DNA of 64,000 nucleotides from Linnemannia schmuckeri (GCA_029449235.1 JANATG010000020.1:868001-932000); one strand, 5' to 3'. Counted from the stretch's first letter, positions 35,199-46,593 are shown. Numbers and translations are program-made. Notes: a model not told the origin generated them from the sequence alone.

Positions 35199-37503
35199 AT
35201 GGGCGCGCTAAAAGACTTGTACTGTATCACATCAGACTCCGCAGGCAGAGCAGTCTACGGCCTCACCTTCTATTTTGGCTACACCGTCCCCGTAGGGTCC
35301 TATCAATACCACTACAAGATGGTCCTCTACAAGACCAACGACTATCCAGCCTCCTCGTCGACCGCTCACCTCACCTGATCCGCCGTCTCTCGGGATATAC
35401 CACGACCATATCATCCAAGACAAAGTCGCCAATAATGGGTTCAGTCGAAAGATTTCTTGTACTATCAACGTCTAGGGAGCCTTCACGATGTTTAATCGCC
35501 ACTGGATCAGTTCAAAGTGTCAAACAAGTCCTACACTTCCCATGCAATCCGATATGATTCTAATGGGACGATGGAGAAGAAGTTTGGGTATATGGGTGTT
35601 GGGGCTTGGGGTAGCATTCCGGTTCCGGCGGAGCATGGGTGGTCGCCGTATATCGAAAAACTGGTATCCAGGTATGTGAGTGCCCCCTGGTGGAGAATGA
35701 GTTGCAGTGGTGGCGTACCAACCCGCCGATGGAAAGACTGTTGGTATTGCGAGCGTAAATGGGCAGACCAAGACCCTGCACCCATGGGTACTTGGACTGT
35801 GTAAGAGCAAACGAGGGCTTGTTTACCTTTGAACGCAATCATGCTGGTTCTGGCGACTACGTTTTTATAGATTTCTTATGTATTTAACAGCGCAGCACTT
35901 TTTGTGCAATTTTTTTTTTTTTTTTCAGGAAAAAAAAAAGACAACATAACAGGTCAACTCACGGATACCCAGACGAGACTGTGATCGGCAACGATCATCT
36001 GTACACATTTGCTGCTAGGAACATCATGCATTCCAATATGGCTTTCTGGACCAGGTTCCCTCTCACGCCTGAGGCTCTTCCGCCTCAACCCATGGGCAAG
36101 ATCTATGGCACCTCGACAGTTTTTTATGACTGGTATGCGAATTCGAGAGCCTTGCTCTATGCCAAGGACAGCAACGTCAGCCTGACCCATATCTAGAGTG
36201 TAATGCGAAAAAAGAAGGTCAATCTTCTTTCGAAGACAAGAAGTACGGCCTTGATGCTATTTATTTTTTTTGTTTTTGAGTTAATCGCCTAACATCTAAC
36301 TAACATGCGACCCTCCGACAATCTTGCCGCAAAAAATCCTCCCTCCTCGCTTGAATGTGCATCATATAGGTGGAGAAGGCCATTGGATGGCCCCCAAGCG
36401 CGATCTACACATTCGTCGAGCCCCCTACAACAGTGAGCATCGGAAACTCCCAGAATTTACGCTCCAGTTCTCCTTGACCATCGACTCAATCACCCCTCGA
36501 TAACGGCAGCACTGGGTCGCTGAGAACCAAGCAAAGCGGCTTCTTTTTGGCGCTGTTGACTGAATACGACAGAATGTACGCCTTTGGAGACGACGGAACT
36601 GGACGAAAATATGTCAAGGCCCTTCTAGAAGTCATCGTCACGGATTCAATGGGCGTTAGTCCAGACCCCACGGCGCCCAGGAGTGGTAGTGTCGGCTTGG
36701 GTGATTCGTCTTCTTCCTCGGATTCGCCGTCGTCTACGGTGGCGATTGTGGGTGCTTTTTTGGGGTCTATTTTTCTAGGAGGGATTACATTCTCCTGTAT
36801 TAGAAGGAACAGGAAGAGCAAGACAAAGGGTGCAACAGCAGCAGTAAGAATGGGAGCCACGCACAAGTCCCAGCCAGGACATAACGGCGGACCTAATTAT
36901 TACAACCCCACATTTATACCTGGACAACACCAACACCAGCAACATCAGTCTATACAGTCGTCTCACTTGCCAATGGCAGCTATCACAGTGCTACCACAAC
37001 AGCAGCAGAATCAAACCTACCGGGACCAAATGCAAGCTCTCCAGTTCTCTAGCCACCACGCCCCAACGTTGTCGCGACGGCTGGAGAACCCGCGACTGCT
37101 GCTACTGCTGCTGCTAAAGCTATTGGGACGCCGCAAGCTGCATGGCAACCGATGCCGTTTGGCCCACTCGTTCGCTCCGGAAGCGGCACCGACGCTTCGA
37201 CGTTGCATAGCGCAGTACATTCTTCTCCCGTTGCGAATATGGCATTTTCAAGTGATACCGCCATCACCGGGACTGGACAGTCATCTCAGAATCCACATGT
37301 TGCATCTACACCGGTGTCCTCCTCATCGCTTTCGATCCCGCGTAGCACTAGACCTAGCTCCGAGATGGGAGCTTCTCATGCTCTTGTTTTACACCAAACC
37401 ATTCACATATCTGAACTAAATATCGACTTGAACGTTAACCCTAATAGTAATAGAGAGGTTGGAGGCGACCATCGCGTTTATCTTTCAACCCCAGCTAGAT
37501 AAT
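35199..37503 (+). pseudogene. Array member G, pseudogene with broken tail motif
   Basis: Starts MGALKDLYCITSDSAG, then an in-frame TGA follows STAHLT near 35378 and a TAG falls just before GAFTMFNRHW near 35475. Later pieces are AIRYDSNGTMEKKFG, VIGNDHLYTFAARN (exon 2 region, ending in TAG) and, after 36370, MYAFGDDGTGRKYV, a helix (AIVGAFLGSIFLGGITFSC) with RRNRKSK, and a tail. The tail motif is shifted: QFSSHHAPTLSRR arises where loss of one base changes SHPRPN. Downstream the other frame resumes with SLSIPRSTRPSS. Both ectodomain and motif are therefore broken, unlike pseudogene B. Confidence 0.85.
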
Positions 37504-37553
37504 TTTTTTCAAGTTTGATCAGTTCGCACTCTAATAGCCTCATCGGTGAGTTG

Positions 37554-37570
37554 ATCTTCGAGGCGAAGAT
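37554..37570. promoter_or_regulatory. Intergenic palindrome ATCTTCG-AGG-CGAAGAT
   Basis: A perfect 7+7 inverted repeat with a 3-base spacer, directly upstream of relic H. The same arms occur at 38589, 41398 and 45616. Role inferred from recurrence between family members. Confidence 0.55.
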
Positions 37571-37639
37571 CCTCCCTCCTTGACGAAAGCTCCAAGACAA
37601 GAACTTTTTAAGGTGAGGAAAGAGTCGCCAGATATAATT

Positions 37640-38160
37640 TGGGTCAAAAAGGAATGGCCACAGGTCTATTAACAGGGATTATTGTCAATATTGTTATGGG
37701 AACCCTCGTCTTCGCTGCATGCACGTTCTTGACGAGCAGGAAGAGCAGGGGCAGTAATAGGAGGAAGGTCGACAAGATTACAGCAGTTGATGTCAACTAG
37801 GATTTATCCAAAAGACCATCTGACAGCAACACGGGTACTCTACAAGCGCAAGGACAACAAGGCGGGTCTAACTATTACGACCTCGACGGAAAAATACCCG
37901 GACCCGACTCACCCAGAGGAACGAACGGAATCCACGAACGTCACTGACCTGTCGTCAACCACTCTCCTGCCTCCATACTTCCAGGGACGGCTCAAAGAAT
38001 TGCAGAACAAGATCCGAATACTGCAGGAACGAATCCAGATATTACTTCTTTCCAGTCACCCACGACCCAACATTGTCACGCCCGCCTCCTATACGACGAG
38101 TCGAAAACATTCAGCTCTTCAGAACAACGTCCAGAAGCCACACGAGAATCTATAACACAA
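37640..38160 (+). pseudogene. Relic H, helix and tail without ectodomain
   Basis: The helix TGLLTGIIVNIVMGTLVFAA with following SRKSRGSNRRK appears at 37650-37770, without any ectodomain before it, and TAG follows DVN. In the next frame the tail runs on: a heptad-like segment (LKELQNKIRILQERIQ), then LLSSHPRPNIVTPASY near 38045-38090, the I/K-type tail. The upstream palindrome of the family is present at 37554, so the ectodomain seems to have been deleted between the control region and the last exon. Confidence 0.75.
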
Positions 38161-39072
38161 ACAGCAGCCGCCTACCTACCGATACCATTCGTCCCGCCTT
38201 CTCATACAATGGGAAGAGTATGGATACACTCCCCCAATACCCCAGTACTTATCAATGATACAACGCAACCGTCGTTACAAGTCTTACAAGGAGTTGCGCT
38301 ACCGAGGTTTGTTGAGCCAAGTGAGGCTACTATACCCGCACTACTGTGGTACCCTCCTTCCTGTAGTACTAGAGTCTTTCTTGAAAGTAAAGTCGGTCTT
38401 GCATAGTTTAAAAAAGGTACACAGTTTAGAGCATACACAATTTGATTAGTGTGCGAGAGCGGGTGAAAGAGAAAACAAAATGCTTGTGGTCTTGTTTTTT
38501 GGACCTACTTTCAAACTCAGTTGGAAACATTTTCAGGTACCAGTCGCACGCAATCAGTCGCACGCAATCAGTCCCATCAGGGGGACTGATCCTCGCATCG
38601 AAGATCCTTTCTCCCAGCCAATTGCACACTCCTCGGGGTGTCCAATGTAAGATAAAACAGAGAAGCTGAAGATGTAAAACGGAAAAAAAAAAGAAAAAAA
38701 CCATTTGAAGAACGATGAATGCCAGTTCAAGTCGTCTTGTTAACGCGAGGCAAACGCTCTGTTTTGACAGACGGAAAATGGATATCTTTTGCTGCTTACT
38801 CTCGTCCTACACAAACTTGCATGGGCTCACTGTTAGAAAAAGAGTACTTAATTGTGCACTAATTGATGCATACCTTTCATCTCCCGTCCCTGCCAGCGGC
38901 CGTTGGACCCTTCTCGGCCCTGTTTGTTATTTTTTTCGCTTTTTTTTTTTTTTTTGCTCATTTCCACTCCATCCGCTCACCTCTCTTTCTCATTCACCAA
39001 CTCTCATTCGACAACCTCACATCAAGGACATCACACCATCAGCACCAACATCAGTAACAACATCGTCGCAGC
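38161..39072. other. Intergenic before copy I
   Basis: Apart from the palindrome block and a run of T at about 38941-38955, 120-130 bases before the start codon of I, I see no feature. Confidence 0.55.
38514..38605. promoter_or_regulatory. AACTCAGTT box plus double palindrome, upstream of copy I
   Basis: AACTCAGTT at 38514-38522 is followed by ATCAGTC (38567-38573) pairing with GACTGAT (38584-38590), overlapping ATCCTCG-CAT-CGAAGAT (38589-38605). A short CAGTCGCACGCAAT unit is duplicated at 38541-38570. The block ends about 470 bases before the start codon of I. Similar blocks lie upstream of relics J and L. A shared control element is inferred. Confidence 0.6.
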
Positions 39073-41173
39073 ATGGGAATTCTTAATCTCACTTGCCTGA
39101 CAGCCGACCCAAACAAAACGTCGTTTTACGGCGTGGCGTTTGCTAAAGACTACAGCTCTAACAAAGACAAGCCCGAATACGCCATTGTTGTCAAGAGCAA
39201 CATCAACCCAACATCGTCTACCAACATCACCTGGACCACCATTTCTGCGTTCGACAGCTCAAAACTAGCAGGATACCCTAACGCAGCCAAAGGCGTCGAC
39301 TACACGTGTGCATACAACGAGCAAGGTGTCTTTACGATGTTTGGTCGAACCACGGGAGGCTCTTCAAAAGTGCCGATCATGGTGCCCTTTGGAATTCGAT
39401 ACGACCCCACTGGATCAATGGACCCTAGCTTCGATTTCCAAGGCAAGGGCGCATGGATGAACATCTCAGTCGATACAGGGCACACTTGGTCAGGAGGCTT
39501 CACCAGACAGTCTCTCGGATATATCAATAACGGTTCTACCAAAACCCTTGTCCATGCGTCCATCTCTGAGACCAATAATACCGTCAGTCTCGCAACTGTG
39601 GACGATTCTACAAGGACCCTTGCAGCTACGACTCTGTGGACAATGGTATCGTTTTATCAATGCAGGCGTTGTGTACTCGTGTGTTCGTTTATGCATGGAA
39701 CCCTGTAGTACTACTATCTTCGATTTTTTTTGTACGACACTAACCCTCACTTCAACTGCTCTTAATAATAGAATGCCACTATTCACGGCAGATCGTTACA
39801 CGCAATAATACTCGACAATGACCACCTTTATGCCTACGGCGAGGGATTTAGTGAGAACTACAGAACTTACCTCACCGGATTCCCCCTTAATACTACCACC
39901 ATCAGTCCAACGACGCCTGTCAGCAGGAGATACAACACGACTCAGGCATACGAGTGTTATGACTCTCCAAAACCAATTATGTATTTCGTCAACAATACCC
40001 TAGGACTACTCTGCCCAGTGAAAAAAGTAAATGGGCTACGTAAATGATCTTTCGAGTATCATTCTGCTTAATTTGCTTTTCATTCAACTCACGCCTCCTT
40101 GCAACCTTTGTATTACACGATAGAAATCCGATCTATCTTACACAGGCGATGTCACCATACACCTTGAGCTAAAGAATCCTAACGTGATAGTGGATCCCAA
40201 AGACGAAATCTTCCAAACATTTACGTCGATGTTTGACGCTGTCTTTATCGACATGGATTTCTTTGTCCCCATCGGCATCTGGACCGATCTCCCTCCCTCG
40301 GCGTTTGCGTTACTCAAGAGTGAAAGAACGATCTATGCATTTGGCAATGGCGAATGGGAAGGATTTCGGTACAATCACACGGCTTCCAAGGTCGTCGTTA
40401 CAGAACCCTATGGCATCAACCCAAATCCTCCACCGCCTCCAGCTGCGCCGGAACCGACCACCCTATCGACAGGAGGCATCGTCGGGATTATAATTGGAGT
40501 CTTTGTTCTTGCATTATGCACGTTCCTCTTGGGCAGGAGGACAAGTGGCTGGAGCAGGAAAAAGAAGGATTACGACAACACCACCAAAACAAATGTCGAC
40601 AAATCTCAGTCCAAGCAGCAGCCTTCCGATACCAGCAAAGACGACCTTCAGGTGCAAGGACCAAAGGACGAACGTAATTGTTATGACCTCGAGGGAAAAT
40701 TTTCGGATTCGGCACAGCCAGAGAGACAAACAGAATCCGCGGATACTCCTCCCCTAGCGCCAGCAACACTCATGCCTCCATACGTTCAGGAGCAGTTCAA
40801 GGCACTGCAGGACCAGATGCAGATACTGCAGGAACAAATACTAGCGAAACAACTCTCCAGTCACCCACAACCCAAGTTCGTAACCACAGGCACTTCTAAT
40901 GGAATGCCAACAGCTGCCTTAGAACAACCTCCAGAAGCCGCAGCAGTAACACCTACAGCGATAACAGCAACAGTAGCCTATGTGCCGACACCTCCGTTTG
41001 CTCCGCCTATTGTCCGTGGAGCCGAAAGTGAGAGTGTACTGACCTCTAGTGTCCCAGCGCACACCAAGGACAGTGCGCAACAATCATCACCGCAAAATTC
41101 GCAGACGTCTGTCGAGCTAAGCGAGCACATTGTTTCCGCATCAGTACCCTCCTCCACCGTTGATTCCCCATGA
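39073..41173 (+). CDS. Array member I, intact single-pass membrane protein
   Basis: Exons 39073..39645, 39772..40026 and 40124..41173, all multiples of three, give 625 residues. MGILNLTCLTADPNKTSFYG opens the protein; CAYNEQGVFTMFGR, GIRYDPTGSMDPSFDF, KTLVHASISETNNTVS and ILDNDHLYAYGEG are blocks nearly identical in K. Many sequons (NIT, NIS, NNT, NTT) lie before the helix at about 392-412 (GGIVGIIIGVFVLALCTFLL), which is followed by GRRTSGWSRKKKD. The tail contains a clear heptad segment (FKALQDQMQILQEQIL) directly before QLSSHPQPKFVTT (from about 519), where Arg of HPRP is Gln. The ectodomain, helix and exon structure match K closely, so I and K are probably recent duplicates. Confidence 0.84.
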
Positions 41174-41376
41174 TACTAGCATCCTTTGCCTAGACTAGTA
41201 GTCATTCATGGTCTTGGATAATAGAAAAGAAAATGCATAATTTGGAAAGCAATTTTAAGTGTATGTGTAAGAACTGACCAGGTGAATTTCCACCTACAGT
41301 TACGAATGCTATTGCGTGTTCGAACTCGAAGTCTCGCCCACTTTAGGCAATTTGATCAATTGATTAGACACATTCT

Positions 41377-41414
41377 ATTAGTCTCACCATCGGACTAATC
41401 TTCGCGTCGAAGAT
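41377..41414. promoter_or_regulatory. Best-kept double palindrome
   Basis: ATTAGTC (41377-41383) pairs with GACTAAT (41393-41399), and the second palindrome ATCTTCG-CGT-CGAAGAT (41398-41414) overlaps it by two bases. Both arms are perfect. It lies upstream of relic J, about 200 bases after copy I. Confidence 0.6.
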
Positions 41415-41499
41415 CCTTCCTCACGGTCGATTGCTCGCTCCTAGTGCTGGTCTAGGACTGGACAGAATAGCAGCTGAGGAAAAGAAAAGAGAACCAGCC

Positions 41500-42330
41500 A
41501 CTCTTAGGAATATCGAAAAAACACCGGTGGGTCGTCATTTGTGCTGCTCAAGGAGGAAGGGACGCTGTATGCATCCGGAAACGACAATGGGTTCATGTAC
41601 ACCCACATGGTCACGCCAGTCAACGTTACATATCCTATGGTCATGGATTTAAACCCATCACCAACGTCGAACTCGTCTTCACCGTTGTCCACATAATCCA
41701 TTATCGACACTGCTGCTGGAGTTGCTGTCGTTCTCTCAAGAATCTGCGCTCCTGTTGGTTAGGAGGAGCCGAAGGCGCAGGAACAAAGACAACAGTGCTT
41801 TTTCCAGAAAGTTAGGAGATCGACAGACCAAATTATTTGTACCTCGAAGGAAAGTATCCTTATTGGCGACCATCATCCACCGAATCCCTTCCCATGGCGT
41901 CAATAGCATCCGTGCCGGAACAGTTGCCAGAGCAATTAACGGCGCTATAGGAGCAAATGAGAGCAGTGAAGGCACAGATACGAGCTGATCAATTCTCAAG
42001 TCATCCTCAATCTAATGTATCCACGACCGTCTCCTATGAAGGAAAACCATCATCGCTCAACAACTTAGAACGACACTCAAGAATGACTAAATCACCTGCA
42101 ACGCGGACGGGACCCTGACAACTAACTTTACTTGTCTCGCCTACCGGCTCATCCAAAAAAACGTAACCATGCGCTCTCCTAGCGCGCCTACCTACTCCAG
42201 TATCATTGCGTAACCGTCGCCATCGCAGGATTCACCAGAACCAGATGTCGCGCCTCAAGAGCTGACCGAGTCAAGTGAAAACGTAGTACTATCTGCATTC
42301 ACACCCCCCACTACCATCGACTCCGCATAA
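41500..42330 (+). pseudogene. Relic J, 3' part of an I/K-type copy
   Basis: From 41525 the translation reads SSFVLLKEEGTLYASGN then YTHMVTPVNVTYP, matching the last ectodomain block of K, and then breaks at TAA near 41694. Tail pieces in other frames include NYLYLEGKYPYW and DQFSSHPQSNVSTTVSYEG near 41985-42042, followed by SPSAPTYSSI and a TIDSA-like end near 42325. Exons 1 and 2 and the start of exon 3 are absent although the palindrome element remains just upstream. It is a truncated copy of the K subtype. Confidence 0.75.
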
Positions 42331-43208
42331 AATCCGACGCAACCATGAGATTAGATCCTATATAGTCTTGTAACAATCTAATAACCACACACATTCAACC
42401 TCTTGAATTGAAACAACAACGGACTGGTGATGATTTTTTCCATAAATGCAGTAGGATGTTTATAACTTGTTGTTGCTACTCTTTTCGTCTCACCTGATTT
42501 TTTCCTCTTCGAGCTCTATGACAATGGACGGCTCAGGGGTGAGCCGTTGACTACCCACAATCTTGTCTTCCATCGTCCGTCGAGCAAAACAAACAAAAGA
42601 GCTTTTTTTCACATTTTCGAACTCAGTAAGGGGTATCACTAGGGCGCTTTGATCAAACTCAGTAAGCGAATGTATAAACAGTGGGGAACATAGATCCCCT
42701 CAACGTCCTATTATTGATTTATCGCTAGAGGAGGATAGTTCGGACGAAGAAGACGAAGACGCAGACCGCAAACGAGAAGAAGTTGGATGGTCGACAAGGA
42801 GAAAAGAATGGATAGTCCATGCTTGATTGAATGCCAGGTAACCGGACACACATTGTGACGATCATCTTAGATCTCTTTACTTTGTTGATAGCAAGCAAAA
42901 AAATAAAATAAAATAAAATAACATAAAAATAATAAAGTATGGATACAAATTATTGTGTACCTGACATGGGCTCTCTGTCGGTTGGGAAAGAAAACTAAAT
43001 TGCGGACGAATGGGCACACCCCTTTCTCGCTCACTCACACCTTTTTCGGGTCCTGCTCACTCCCCTCGCTCGCACTTTCTTTTTTTTTTTTTTTTTTTTT
43101 TTTCACTCCACCTCGTTCGCCTCCTTCTCCTTCACATACTCTCATTCAGCAACTTCACCCGAAGAACATCACCACCGTCACCATCGCTACCAACGACAAC
43201 ATCACGGA
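42331..43208. other. Intergenic, 5' region of copy K
   Basis: Two AACTCAGT boxes lie at 42620-42627 and 42656-42663, about 550-590 bases before the K start. An AAAAT-type microsatellite lies at 42898-42930 and a poly-T run at about 43080-43103. No gene seen. Confidence 0.55.
43080..43103. repeat. Poly-T tract upstream of copy K
   Basis: About 24 T in a row, ending 106 bases before the start codon of K. Confidence 0.85.
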
Positions 43209-45279
43209 ATGGGATGGCTTGACCTCATTTGCGTTACAACAGACCCAGCCTCGACAACATTTTATGGTCTCGCATATGCAGCGGACTACAGCACCAACAG
43301 TGACTCCAAATACGTCGTTCTTATCCGTACAAACACCAACCCCACCTCTCCTGAAGACCTTACTTGGTCCATTGTCTCTCTCTTCGAGGCATGGAAACTA
43401 GCAGGATACCCCTACACCACTAACGGCTCCGACTACACATGCACCAGCAACGCGCTAGGCGTCTTCACAATGTTCGGTCGAGCCGCTCAGAGTGACGCCT
43501 CTGATTCCAAGAAGGCTTACGGAATTCGATACGACCCTACTGGGTCAATGGACAAGAGCTTCAATTTTAAACGACCAGGCGCGTGGATGAACATCACAGT
43601 CGAAGGTGAATACAATTGGTCAGGAAGCTTCAACAGGCACTCTCTCGGATACGTGAACAATGGCGCTGCTAATGTGCTTGTTCATGCATCCATCTCCAGT
43701 ACGAACAACACTGTCTCTCTCGCGACGGTAAACGATTCAACCATGACGCTTTCTCCCACGGCTCTGTGGTCTATGGTAGGTCATGAGTTTCCTGTTAGCG
43801 TGTGCTGAGTACTTGTGTTTGGTCAAATGCCCTGCAGCTCCGTTTTACGAGCACAACTGACCCATATCACACCCGCTCTCTATAGAACGCCACTATTCAT
43901 GGACAGTCATTACGAGCTTTGACCATAGGCAATGACCATCTTTACACCTATGGCGACGGAATTGTTCCCATCGTGGGAGGAGCTTTTACCCAAAAACTCT
44001 ACCTCACGGGTTTCCCTCTTAACACCACAACCATCAGCTTAACAACACCTATCAGCAAGAGCTACGACGCAAAGCCGGCATTCGAATGCGATACGTCTCC
44101 AACACCGCTTATATATTTCCTCCGCAATTCCTTGACACTACTCTGTGGACAGATAGTAGGTCGATTGATTTGAACGTTCCTTCTTAGAATCGTTTGGATT
44201 AATATTATTCTTGAATTAATAACCCCTTTGTTATCCACTTCAAATGATAGAGATACTCATCAAAGGACTACGGCACTGCGAGCATGTTCCTGACAATAAA
44301 GGATCCCAACACTTCGAATGGGACAGGAGTAAAGACGACATTCGACTCGGACGTTATAAACATGGATTTCTTTACGCCCATCGGTGACGAGATGGGGCTC
44401 GGCGTATCATTTGCATTGCTCAAGAAAGAAGGGACAATGTACGTATTCGGCAACGATGGCGGAACGCGATACACCCACATGATCAGCAAGGTGAACGTGA
44501 CAGAAACCTATGGCGTCAATCCAAATCCACCTCCTCCTCCAGCTGCGCCAAAGCCGACCATCCTATCAACAGGAGGCATTGTCGGCATTGTTGTCGGTGC
44601 TCTTTTTCTTGCAGCTTTGACGTTTCTTCTTGGAAGGAGGACTAGTAGCAGGAGCAGGAACAAAGACGACGAGGCTGCCGATTCAGAGGCCAACAAGTCC
44701 CAAGCCGACCAGCCCCGCGGCGACGACAAAGATCAACCTCAAGAGCAAGGCCAAAAGGACGGAGCGAATTTTTACGCCTTTGAGGGAAAATACTTGGTCC
44801 CGACATACCCAGAGGGACCGAGATCATCATCCACAGAAATCCTCCCCATGGCGCCAATCACTCCTGCTCCTCAGCACATCCAGGAGCAGTTCCATGCACT
44901 ACACAACCAGATGCAGTTACTACAGGACCAACTCAACGCATCACAGTTCTCCAGCCACCCACGACCCAACTTTGTCACGTCCGCCTCCTACATAGGCGAA
45001 TCAATAACGCCAGCTGTCTCCAAGGAACGGCACGCGGAGGCCACAGAGAAGCCTACGACAAAGTTTTCAGCTCCTTGGCAACCGACACAGCTTATTCCGC
45101 CAGCTTGTCTAGTTGACAGTAAGGGCATGCCCTCCCCTAGTGCTCCAGCGTACGCCAGTGTCGTCGACGAAGCAGCCTCACAGGCTCCACCAGACGTCGC
45201 ACCTCGGGAAGCCGTAGAATCTAGTGAGAACGTGGTATCCACCCAATCAACTTCTTCTACACTCGACTCCGCACAATAA
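43209..45279 (+). CDS. Array member K, intact single-pass membrane protein (reference copy)
   Basis: Exons 43209..43775, 43886..44155 and 44251..45279, all multiples of three with GTAGGT donors, give 621 residues. Blocks in order: MGWLDLICVTTDPASTTFYG; YTCTSNALGVFTMFGR; GIRYDPTGSMDKSFNF; NVLVHASISSTNNTVSLATV; TIGNDHLYTYGDG; ECDTSPTPLIYF then LLCGQ; NMDFFTPIGDE; MYVFGNDGGTRYTHM. Repeated Y-x-[FY]-G strands suggest a beta-propeller-like fold (inference). Four conserved Cys could form disulfides. The helix at about 387-407 (GGIVGIVVGALFLAALTFLL) is followed by GRRTSSRSRNKDD. The tail has a heptad segment (FHALHNQMQLLQDQL), the motif QFSSHPRPNFVTS (F at 512), then YIGES and a PWQPTQLIPP block. 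No signal peptide precedes the ectodomain, which is unusual for a protein with many sequons. Confidence 0.86.
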
Positions 45280-46050
45280 TACCCGCCCCAGCTCTGAGAT
45301 TAGACTCCTTTTACCCTAATGACAACTCAATTGTACATACATATTTACATGCTTGCATCGTAAAAATGATAGACAACGATGTATCTTTCTATATATCAAC
45401 AGGATGATTATTACTTGGTATTTGTTTTCGTCTGGTCCGGTTAATTTCCTAGCCAAACTCTATGGGAGCTGTTAAGAGAGTGAAAGACTGTCCACAGTCT
45501 TGTCCACTACCCGTCGAGCAAAATAAATACAAGAACATTTTTTGTTTCTTTTTCTTTTTGCTTAATTATTCCAACTCAGTTAGGGGCATCACGAACTAGT
45601 CTCAGCAGTGGACTGATTTTCGCGTCGAAGATCCCTCCTCCTCCTCCTCCTCCTCCTCCCCCTCGCCAACTGTGCACTTTTGTGATGTATACGAAAGAAT
45701 AAAAGAAATATCGGTGAAGAAAAAAAAAATAAACAGCCTACTCCAAGGATGCGTGAATACAAGGTCAAACCGGCTTGTAGACTCTAGGTAAACACTCTGC
45801 CTTTGATGTTTGTGAGGAAAAATCTTTTTGATTCTCACTCCGCCCCGTACCTTGCATTAACTCGTGGTTGAAAAAAAAAACGAGCCATAATTATGCACAA
45901 ATGGGTTCACCTCTTTACATCCCCTGCCGTTGAATCCTTCTCGACCTTGTTTGTTGCTCATGTTGGCCTCCATCCACTTTACCTTCCCTTCTCGTTCATG
46001 CACTCTCATTCAACGACTTCATCCGAAGAATCTCACCACCACCCTCATCC
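45280..46050. other. Intergenic before relic L
   Basis: Carries the control block above; no gene seen. Confidence 0.55.
45573..45632. promoter_or_regulatory. AACTCAGTT box plus double palindrome, upstream of relic L
   Basis: AACTCAGTT (45573-45581), then AGTC (45598-45601) pairing with GACT (45611-45614), then ATTTTCG-CGT-CGAAGAT (45616-45632; one mismatch between arms). A CTC repeat (about 45636-45660) follows. The order is the same as in the block at 38514. Confidence 0.6.
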
Positions 46051-46094
46051 ACACACCACCACCAACATCATCGATATCATAGAACGATTTCCTT

Positions 46095-46593
46095 GGCATC
46101 TCATGCTTAAGGATCTACCCAGACTAAACAACTTTTTACGGTCACTAATATGCAAACGACTACAGCTCCAACAACGGCGCCAAACTCAAATACATCGTCC
46201 TTGTCAAGTCCAACACCAGCCCATCCTCCCTTACAGTTCTCAAGTGGTCTATCGTCTCCATGTTCAAGAGCTCGAAACCGACAGGATACGCCGACGCTGT
46301 CAACGGAGGAGAGTACTCATGCGCTATCAATGGACAGGGCGTCTTTACTAAGTTCGATCAATGCATGGTACCATCTTTTGGCGAGAACAAAGTACCCTTC
46401 GGAATTCGGTACGACCCTTCCGGAGCCATGGATCCCCAGCTTCGGGCTTAAAGGCCCTGTGGAGGAAGCAATACCAGAATTACAGCTCTCTAGTCAACCC
46501 TGTCCCAACTTTGTCACGCTCACCTCCAACAGCGAAGAGTCGATAACGCCGAATGCCTCAGAACAACATACAGAAGTCAAGGAGAACCTATAA
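46095..46593 (+). pseudogene. Relic L, ectodomain start joined to tail end
   Basis: NDYSSNNGAKLKYIVLVKS, SYSCAING-like YSCAINGQGVFTKFD and GIRYDPSGAMDPQ follow the order of exon 1 of I and K, with stops near the start (TAG after YPD, then TAA). At 46450 the sequence passes directly into tail sequence, LQLSSQPCPNFVTLTS and then EESITPN. The rest of exon 1, exon 2 and the helix are missing, so a deletion of over 1 kb inside the gene is inferred. HPRP has become QPCP. A product from this frame would have no membrane anchor. Confidence 0.75.
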
